Below are positions 56,672-64,000 of a DNA stretch of 64,000 nucleotides, in pieces. A program made the translations under genes and the position numbers. Within the stretch, counting starts at the first letter, position 1. Each line of letters opens with the position of its first letter. This DNA comes from Thuidium tamariscinum (lineage: Eukaryota > Streptophyta > Bryopsida > Hypnales > Thuidiaceae), in the NCBI GenBank assembly GCA_947034885.2, contig OX344754.2, forward strand, positions 12,569,501 through 12,633,500, given 5' to 3'. The notes under the pieces are model-generated. The model did not search any database. It saw nothing but the letters and a program-made list of their open reading frames with translations, and had not been told where the DNA came from.

Positions 56672-57402
56672 GGGTCATTGCAAGAAACACTTACCGGTTT
56701 GGGCTCAAAATGGCTCAAAATCAGTGAGTTCTGTGAATCCTGTGACTTTTGGAATAAATTTTTTTTAAATTGAAAAAAATATGAATAATTTGAAAAACAA
56801 TGAGAATATTATGTCTCTTGAAATTCAGACCTAAAAATTTTTTCCTCTAAATGTTATAGACAATGGAAAAGACAATGAAAATAGCTCTTTTTTCACTAAT
56901 TTGGTAAAAATGGTAAAGAAATTCAAAAAATGAAAATAATTTTTTTTTTCTCCAAGTAAAGGTCTTTCTTTTCCAATAAATTTCATCTTCGAAAAAAATT
57001 AATTCTATTCTCTACACTTATACAAAGTCAGCCACTTTGATGACATGTGGAGGTTGAACAATATAGTATTTAAAAAAAATCTCTTTGTGGTCTTGTGTAA
57101 CTTCAGGTGAGGTCCTTGCATGCCAATTTTCAACTCAAAATTTGCATTTTTGGGTCAAAAATAGGACTAACCCCCCCCCCCCCCCCAAATGGCCAAAGTA
57201 GACACCCAATCGGGGGCAATTTAAAAATAATAGACTAATTTTGAAAAAATTGAAAAAATTACACAAAATGTAAAAATTTTGTAGGCACCTTCATTTTAAG
57301 TTTCAAGTCAAATGAACAAAAGATGCAAAAGTTATGAGCAAAAAAATACCTACTAAAGGTCAAGGGGACAAAAAAAAGGACAAGTGTTTCTTGCAATCAC
57401 CC
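56672..57402. mobile_element. 4-bp-TSD family element, second subfamily
   Basis: The 731-bp element has ends GGGTCATTGCAAGAAACACT and, inverted, GGGTGATTGCAAGAAACACT. The flanking 4-mers TCCA and TCTA match at three of four bases. It shares TTTGGGCTCAAAA at one end and TTTTTTGTCCCCTTG at the other with 31035-37274 and 48113-48721. A run of about 18 C lies near 57171-57186. Confidence 0.78.
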
Positions 57403-58066
57403 TCTAGCCTTTCTAAACATCAATAGTTATTGAAATGTCTGGGGGTTATATATCATGTTTTAAGAGGCTAAAACATCTCAAATCTAAATTAATCACAAAG
57501 TTTTTGAGATCCATCACTTGTAAAAGTCTTTGTTAATTAAAAACTGGTAGTCTTTAGGAAATGGAAGTATTATTGCTCTTAAGTGTGTAGCACATCATAT
57601 GCCACCTCAGTTCGTTGGACATTCCACAACACATGCAAATGGGAACATTCTTCCATTTCCAGGTCACTTAGGACAAGTCCACAACAACACGCCTTGGAAT
57701 TTGGAAATAATGTGTACATAACGTTCACCTTCCTTTGTCAAAGAAGATCAACGGTACAGAACATTTACAGGGCTGCTTCACCGTGTCACAGTGGGGTTGT
57801 CCCGTTACACCTCAAAGGCTCAAACTGAACGCCCCCATAAAATTAGGTGGGAACATACCATTATTAAGCCACACTTATGACTTATGACACATTTGGCTAT
57901 TAACTAGCTTGATCCTGTAACATGCTTTCCATTCTGAGTACCAAGATTGCATCACTATGTAACATCTGAAGCTACAGAGTAGAGGATTTCTTGTTTTACT
58001 GTACTTTTTTAATGACAGGCAACACCCTCATAAGGTGCTTCATGAGACAATCAAAGGTTTTGGTTC
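57403..58066. repeat. Distal upstream segment of bHLH copy 4
   Basis: 57880-57965 carries the CTTGATCCTGTAACATGCTT block found upstream of the other copies. The rest, including the ORF near 57583, shows nothing that I recognise. Confidence 0.45.
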
Positions 58067-58266
58067 TTTTGTCCACTACAATCCAAGTAGAGGCACCACC
58101 TCCATGCTCGATCAAACACAAGGAGATTACTTGGGTTTGCTCGGTGGTAAACTCACTACCATTACCACTTCGGAAGTGAGAAGGGGTAATGCTATTGATT
58201 TTCTTACTTCCGAAGTGCTAATGGTACTGAGTTCACTACCTAGTAAACCCAAATAATCTCCTCGTG
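58067..58266. mobile_element. 200-bp insert with a hairpin and 15-bp flanking repeats
   Basis: CAAAGGTTTTGGTTC occurs on both sides (58052-58066, 58267-58281). Inside, 58121-58178 and 58202-58262 are inverted copies (GAGATTACTTGGG facing CCCAAATAATCTC; CACTTCGGAAGT in both arms). The copy 3 upstream region has the surrounding sequence without this insert. A 15-bp duplication is longer than usual for DNA transposons and fits a retroposon insertion, although there is no long A tail. Confidence 0.6.
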
Positions 58267-58302
58267 CAAAGGTTTTGGTTCCTGATGATTGAAAAGGGCT
58301 CC

Positions 58303-58500
58303 AGATCACTTGCAATTCTTTGCAGCGTGTCAAAACGCCAGAGGCTCGAGCAGGTGACGAGGCTGGAGAAGCCTTCGCGACCATATTGTCCGACTGCGTC
58401 AGCCTCAGAATTAGCACTGCATATCAATGTAGCAGCAGCCGGTGAGAGTAGCTTAGATCAGTGAGACTACTAGCTTAGATCAGTGATAGGATAGGGAAGT
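58303..58500. repeat. Upstream block of bHLH copy 4 (possible LRR-gene relic)
   Basis: A single copy of the block triplicated at 19177-19520. One frame contains NSLQRVKTPEARAGDE and continues AGEAFATILSDCVSL, which resembles ribonuclease-inhibitor-type leucine-rich repeats. A shifted frame continues ALHINVAAA. The frameshift and the absence of flanking domains show it is not a working gene. Confidence 0.45.
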
Positions 58501-58509
58501 TTAGGCCAC

Positions 58510-58907
58510 CTGATCGACCGTTTTCATTCCAGAGATGCAGACAAACAATATATCTTGCGTTGAGGACCAGTGTCGAATTCAAGTGATCGTTAATTGTAAA
58601 CTAATTACGCACCGGATTGAGAAAACCTCGAACAACCGAAAGCAACTGTATCGCCTCTAGGAAGTGAGAGACTTGAAACTAGATGCTAGAGTTTCTTTCG
58701 AAGTGTCCATCGATTTTAAGTAGATATTATCAGCGGAGTACGTTGGCCGGAGCTGTCAATCCACCTCCACCTTGTGATCTGCAGCATGAAGCGAGCACTG
58801 CAGTACTAGTTTGAAACCACCAGCACCGAACGTCAATTGATTGAGAATAGGTAGCGTTTGAGAGTGTTTTCGTATTAGCTAGAGCAGTTAATCAGAGCGC
58901 TCTCGTC
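58510..58907 (+). promoter_or_regulatory. Promoter / 5' UTR region of bHLH copy 4
   Basis: Colinear with the regions before copies 2 and 3 (GATCGACCGTTTTCA, GAAAACCTCGAA, GCACCGAACGTCAATTGATT, GCTAGAGCAGTTAATCAGAG). It lacks the C-rich CCCCACC run found in the other two. No obvious TATA box. Confidence 0.5.
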
Positions 58908-60766
58908 ATGGAGCTCGTGGATTCCTTGGACGAAATGTTTCAATGGCAAACACCATTCTGTTGCACCCTTCTGAACGACGACATGGGACTCGAGGGAAGC
59001 ATTCCCAGCCTGGATGCCATGCTGGTCGACGTTGAGCTTCTGGAGATAAGCTTGGGCTCCGAACAAGCGCCACCTGCTTCCCGCCCAATTGCAAACCCTT
59101 TATCACTATCTCTTTGGCCTCCGAATCCTGTGTCAAATCCACTCTCACCTTCTCATAGGAATAGGACCATTCCAGTAGTGACCTCTGCGATTCAAGAACT
59201 CGCTAGCGTTCGAAACCCCTTAACGGTGAACACCAAGCCTTGTTCTGTACAGACAGGAGCCAGAGGGTTTGAAATTCCAGTTCCGACGACGCTCCTTTCG
59301 TCCGCACCGAATACCCCGCCAGTGGTGAAGCCGAAGAGATCACGCGGAGGTGGAACGGCCAAGCCGAAGTGTACTCCCAAGAAGAAGAAGAGTTCACAAG
59401 AAATAGGACTTGATGCTGCGGAACGGAAACCGAAGGAGAATCGGGTGCCCACGACAGCGGAGCACATCATTCGGGAGCGGCTGCGGAGAGACGACATGTC
59501 TGCGAAGTATTTGATTCTGGAGTCTCTGTTGCCTCCTACGCCTAAAGTAGAGCTCTCTCCTCACTAACCTCACATTGACCTTGCTCTTAGAATTTCAATG
59601 CATCATGGAATTGCAGTGGCTTAAAGCATTAAAACATCTACATGACTTCAAGCTAGGAGATGCAATTGGGTTCTCGCTGGCACCTTAACCAATAATACAT
59701 ATTTTCCGAATTGAACGTCGCCAAATGACACGCGTCTATTGTCGCCGTCCGGTGTTATTTATTTGAAAACAGTGAGTTACGTTTTGGGGTGGCAGAGGGA
59801 GAGGGCAGTGGTGGTGGAGGACGCAATCTCATTTGTAGGATCCCTGCAACAGAAGAAAACCCAACTCCTGAATCGTCGTGCAGATTTGAAGTTGACTGCG
59901 TCTTACAAGGAGTCACAATGGAACAAGAAAACGCGGTCCGAGAATCGTAAGTCCGATTCTCCCCTCTCAGGTTCCTCAGATGGCGTCGTGGTGCGAGCTG
60001 CTCCTGCACTTGTCACTGGTGCTGCCACCAGCATAAGCGGCATCCACGTGCACGTAGGAGAGGAGGAGGTTCTCGTGGAGATGGTGTGGAACAAGCCTCG
60101 TCCGAACTTCCAGAGCGCTCTACTTCAAGCTGTGCAGTCGCTGGGGTTTGACGTGACACGGTGTTCAATCCTTAGAGTGGGGAAAGGGTGCATACAATGC
60201 GTCGTCACTTGCTCCAAGGTATGCTGCCGATTTGAATGACTAATGGTTGGCATCAAATGCATTTGGAAAACTAATATTATATAAGTCATTTGCGTTGGTT
60301 GAGGAGTGTTATCTTGTAAAGCAGGTCTGTTTTACCTCTGCGACCACGTATGCTGCCACCATGAGACAATATCTGGGCCCAAATTCCATTCAAACCTTCA
60401 AGTGATCAAACGCATGAGCATTTCCTGAAAAGCATGTCTGGAACTGTTATTTGGGGGAGGGTTTTCGGTGCACCTGGTACGACAAATTTAGCAAGATGTT
60501 TCCCTCCCTCAAGCTCTTTAGAATGAAAGTGCAGTCAAGTGTGAGTGATGCGTCGATATTTATTTTGATGCGCATTGTTTGGAGTGTCTTTTAAGCAGCC
60601 CTGGATCTTATGAAGTGCTCCATGTTATTTGCTCTTGCAGTCGCAGGTACTGTCACAGAGAATATCAGAGATACAATCTTCTTCGACCTTGATTACCGGA
60701 GCGTTGAGGAATATGCTCACAGTCTCACACCCAGCTGATTCAAGTCGAGATGATCGTGATCATTGA
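58908..60766 (+). CDS. bHLH transcription factor with ACT-like domain (copy 4, intact)
   Basis: Three exons: 58908-59546, 59796-60218, 60641-60766, phase 0, GT-AG, 395 residues. Domain order is as in copy 2: lysine-rich PKKKK stretch near residue 160, basic region with H186, E190 and R194, helix 1, helix 2 from residue 214, and an ACT-like domain near the end. Differences from copy 2 are informative. The linker between helix 2 and the ACT domain lacks about 26 residues (KKTRSENRKSD against KKTRS, then a long insert, then ENCKSD). The last exon has a 10-bp insertion relative to copies 1 and 2 that removes the usual stop and adds about 12 residues (ending SSRDDRDH). The DNA-contacting residues are kept, so DNA binding should be retained. 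Family placement is as for copy 2. Confidence 0.87.
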
Positions 60767-61702
60767 CTTCTCTTCCTGATCGACCATCCTGTAAAATGAG
60801 ACATCGTCACCAAGTGAGCATGATCAGTGACATCAAAATGTCGAGTTTCAGTGGTTTGTGCCAGTAACCGAATGCACGACTTGAATAGTACACGAAGGTC
60901 TTGACTTGGTTGACAGCTAGAGTACTTCACTGACCACTGTAAGTAACATATATGGCCGGTGAGGTGAGAGATTTACCTGCAGTATTCCTATGGGCTTCTG
61001 TGAAAAGTCTTAATTTGTAGCAGATCTCGATGAGATGGATTTAAATATTGTGTCCGTTATTCTGTGAACCGACTGACTCACGTCGTTTCTTTGCTTGGGA
61101 ATAACAAACGGCAGGTTGTAGTTTCCCCAAATTTTTACTCATCACAGCCTTGCCATCCTAAATTAATGCACATGATCACGTGCAGTTTTAATTTGTAACA
61201 CTGATAATAGTTATCAATTGCTTGTGATAGCGAAATATAAGAGTACTTGGCATGGGGTCACAGAGTTCTTTCCTAGGAGTGAGAAAACAGTGGATGTGGT
61301 ATTAGTGCAATTCTGTGCTGCAATTCTGAGTAACTTTCGTCGGTTGTGGTGCCAGGATATCAATAATCCATTCTTTGTCGATCAGGACGATACTCTTGAG
61401 GAACAAGTGACTCAGGTGTGGTGATCATAGAAACCTTCAATGAGATTTTTGAGATTAGGAACAATACTGCACCGAATTGTAGACTGTCACAGAGAAGCTG
61501 TACCGAATTACATGTAACAGGCTAAAGCTGGATGTCGATATGTCCGAAGCTTGATCCCAGTGCCTGTTCGTCTTGCCTCGTGGCCATATGTGCCGGGGTG
61601 TAATCTGATTTTCAAAGAACCGACAAAAAAAACTTAGTGTGATCCAAACCCGGGTTCAAATAACAGAGAGAACTGTAAATAACGTACACAATTCTTAATG
61701 AA
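60767..61702. repeat. Duplicated 3' flank of bHLH copy 4
   Basis: It aligns in pieces with 810-1700 and 21943-23300 (for example GGGAATAACAAACGGCAG, GTGCAATTCTGTGCTGCAAT, TGTCACAGAGAAGCTGTAC) but is more diverged than those two are from each other. The ORF at 61218-61424 is not conserved in the other copies. Confidence 0.6.
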
Positions 61703-61706
61703 TTAA

Positions 61707-61927
61707 CCCTGAAGCGCTCCGACGTCCATATTCTGGACGATGAACAGAGGGCTTCAAGGCACTGTTTCATCCAATTAACTTCTCATTTATCAAATGTAAC
61801 ACTTGAATCTAGAAGAGACAACCTTCCTTAATGACCAAATTCATTAAATTCTGGTAAATGATATATCTGTACAAAGCTATAAGCAAAAATGCGCAAAAAT
61901 TCAAAAAAGGATTGAGACGTTTCAGGG
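61707..61927. mobile_element. piggyBac-like miniature element
   Basis: The 221-bp element has TTAA on both sides (61703-61706, 61928-61931). The ends CCCTGAAGCGCTCCGACG and, inverted, CCCTGAAACGTCTCAATCC resemble the 4752-4996 element. It sits in the duplicated 3' flank of copy 4 and has no counterpart at the matching place after copy 1. Confidence 0.78.
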
Positions 61928-61931
61928 TTAA

Positions 61932-64000
61932 AGCAATTGCAATCCACCGTCTCTGTCTCCTTTAATCTTCAAATGCGTGCAGACGATTCAGCGCATCCAC
62001 TGTTTATCTTGGCAACGTCTTTTCTTATTGTACCAGAAGTACTTAATTAGTTTTAGCGAGAAAATCAGCGGCACGCACCTTACACAACAACCGCCGTGCC
62101 GACAGCCGACGAGCTGAATCTGCAGCCTCGTAGGGACTTAGAAAGAGAATTGCTTCAGATTCGGAGTCTGACACGTTAGCTTAGTAGGATTCATTACAAT
62201 AGCATGAGTTCCATCCAGACGAAGCGTTCGACAATTTGTCTAGCTTGAAATTTAAATTGTAAGATAAAAAGTTCGATATTTTTATTCGTAAATCAAACAG
62301 TAATACATGTAAAGTTCTTTTGTAAAGGCATATAGTCGATCTAAGTGCGATCTAAGTGCGCTGGCAAGACGCTAGCAGCTAGCTAGGTTTGTAGGCTCAC
62401 CGAAAGTGCTGGTGTAGAGCTCACCAGAAGGACATTCAATAGCGTCGTGCTGGAGAAAGATTTTACTGAATTATACCAAATTTGTGACTGATTTTAACTT
62501 TGGAAGTTCCAGTCGTATTTGGATTTGAATTACAAGCTGGTCCAAAAGAGCCACTCCTAGTACATTCAGATTGAGATAGGATTAATTGTTCCTTGTACTT
62601 GTATGCATAAGAGTACAGCAATGATCTTTCTCCAATCATGAAAATTGATGGGGAGGTAACGGAGGTTGCATGTACAATGGAACTATGGAAGGATATCAAA
62701 AAGTGCATCGTAAGGAGGATTTAAAAAAAAAAAAGAACAGTCAAAGAGAAGACGATGCTTCAATACAATCAAAGCATTTGGTAAACTTTTGGTAAACCTG
62801 AACAGAAAAGCAGCAAGAGAACATGTTAAAGATTAGCCTCTTTGGCTTAAAAAAACTCTGTCGGATGTACTGGGAACAGCGAAACGAATATCTCTGTAAC
62901 CCACAATCATGTATACTGCAATAAGTTATGAAACAAATGCTGAATACATTTCATTTCCATGTCAGTTAGTGTACGAAAAACAGAAAAGTCTGTCTTTGTC
63001 GTGCAGCGATCAGGTGATACTGATGACATATCAGCTGGTGGGGAACAAAGACTGGCTCCAGCATTGAGACCCTACACTGCAGGAAATAAATTCTTTGTCT
63101 CGAGTACCCGAGCAGAGAGGTGCAGGATATGGGAGATCAATCGCAAAACAGTCGCACGGGACTACAGTAGGTTTTTTGGTTTTTTTGGGAAACAAATGAA
63201 ACGGAATTTCATTGCAAAGGAGAGAAAACAAGATCGCCAGCCACAGGTGGCCTGGCGGGAGACAGACCGACCAATAAGCTAGGACTACAGTAGGTTGAGA
63301 ATTCCATCACAGCAGACAACACTAATAATTAAGACCAGAGTTCTTCATCCGCGAAATCAGGTTAAAGACTCAGGATCACTATTCACCATTTCCCGTGTTG
63401 GCCTTGTTACCCTGTTCAGGCTGAATGCTGGATACAGCGTAAACTTTCACCACACAGAGCCCAAACTTACTTTTGGAGATTAAATCAAAAAGAAATCTGA
63501 AAGCACAGCACAGGGTCATTCACCACCTTGAATGTAAGTGTGCTTTTGTTCGACAGCTCACATATATGCTTCGCCGAAGATCTCCAAGAAAGCAATCATG
63601 TCATCATTGCTTCGAAATTCTTTGGACCTACCAACCAATTCATTACTGACAGCGCGCAAGTGCAAATTGATTGGATTCATCTTAAGTTTTTCTCAAGCAT
63701 TCGATCACTTGTCCCAAAGAGAAATTCCTGGCTCATTCCACGGGAATGCTGGCAACTGTAGGATGAACACTCGTGGACAACTACTCGGTTGATAATTTTT
63801 CTAATAAAACGAAGTCAACTCTTGATGTTCAACAGGGAACCAGTTAATTGACTGAAAGTCCCTACCCAAATGAAGTCGTCATGGTGAGATTCTGCAAATT
63901 AAACTTAAAGAAAAGAACATCTAATCCAAGCTAGGAGTCATTTCCCCAAAACATGCTAGCTATTTTAAGCTGAAACTAAATGTGATAACAAGACGCATTC
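61932..64000. other. Remaining 3' flank and unassigned sequence
   Basis: To about 62240 the sequence still resembles 1740-1960 (bHLH flank). Beyond that it is less AT-rich and looks unique, with several open frames (62959-63282 is the longest, 107 codons), none with a recognisable domain or convincing splice pattern. 63190-63260 resembles 5950-6010 (AATTTCATTGCAAAG, GTGGCCTGG). An exon of a gene extending past the window is possible but not shown. Confidence 0.35.

Noticed and set aside
57171-57186. Run of about 18 C
   Set aside because: Simple homopolymer in an element interior; may also be a sequencing or assembly length error.
62959-63282. 107-codon ORF near the right edge
   Set aside because: No recognised domain, and no homologous counterpart to test conservation; left as unassigned.

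Overview
The window looks like nuclear DNA of a land plant. It is AT-rich, most of it is non-coding, introns are GT-AG, there is a short TTTAGGG-type (plant telomere) run, and transposable-element relics are dense. A mitochondrial atp1 fragment has an N-terminus resembling those I know from bryophytes and other early-diverging plants, so a non-seed plant is my guess. That placement is inference.

The only convincing protein-coding genes are members of one duplicated family. They encode a basic helix-loop-helix (bHLH) transcription factor with an ACT-like domain near the C-terminus, in three exons. Four copies lie on the + strand: a 3' part cut by the window edge (1-809), an intact gene (19958-21942), a 5' stub that stops in exon 1 (55135-55345) and a second intact gene (58908-60766). 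Upstream and downstream flanks are shared between copies, so the locus grew by segmental duplication. The segments between copies later filled with transposons, and part of the upstream segment was also copied in inverted orientation (about 55400-55825).

The rest is mostly non-autonomous DNA transposons. I could bound many of them by terminal inverted repeats (TIRs) and target-site duplications (TSDs): (i) a family with ends GGGTGATTGCAAGAAACAC, full length about 720-745 bp and 4-bp TSDs, present in at least seven copies including a self-nested pair and a fold-back derivative; (ii) TTAA-flanked piggyBac-like elements with ends CCCCTAAAGCGCCC; (iii) a 5.5-kb CACTA element with ACGTGG clusters inside both ends, plus small CACTA miniatures; (iv) long fold-back elements ending GGGTACSTYCCCAC with 3-bp TSDs; (v) TA-flanked elements with AGGTARAA ends; (vi) a pair of 312-bp elements with ATGG ends; (vii) a GC-rich hAT miniature with a perfect 8-bp TSD; (viii) GAGCATCCCC-ended elements. 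None encodes a recognisable transposase.

Layout: 1-2060 bHLH 3' end and its flank; 2700-13650 nested fold-back and short elements; 13650-19160 AT-rich DNA with the hAT miniature and a self-nested pair; 19160-23700 bHLH copy 2; 23700-31000 piggyBac-like and 4-bp-TSD elements; 31035-37274 a 4-bp-TSD element split by the CACTA element; 38000-39330 hairpin elements; 39330-44890 AT-rich DNA without genes; 45843-46154 atp1 relic; 47000-53100 repeats and hairpins; 53100-61100 bHLH copies 3 and 4 with flanks; 61700-64000 a small piggyBac-like element and unassigned DNA. No RNA gene, CRISPR array or operon was seen.
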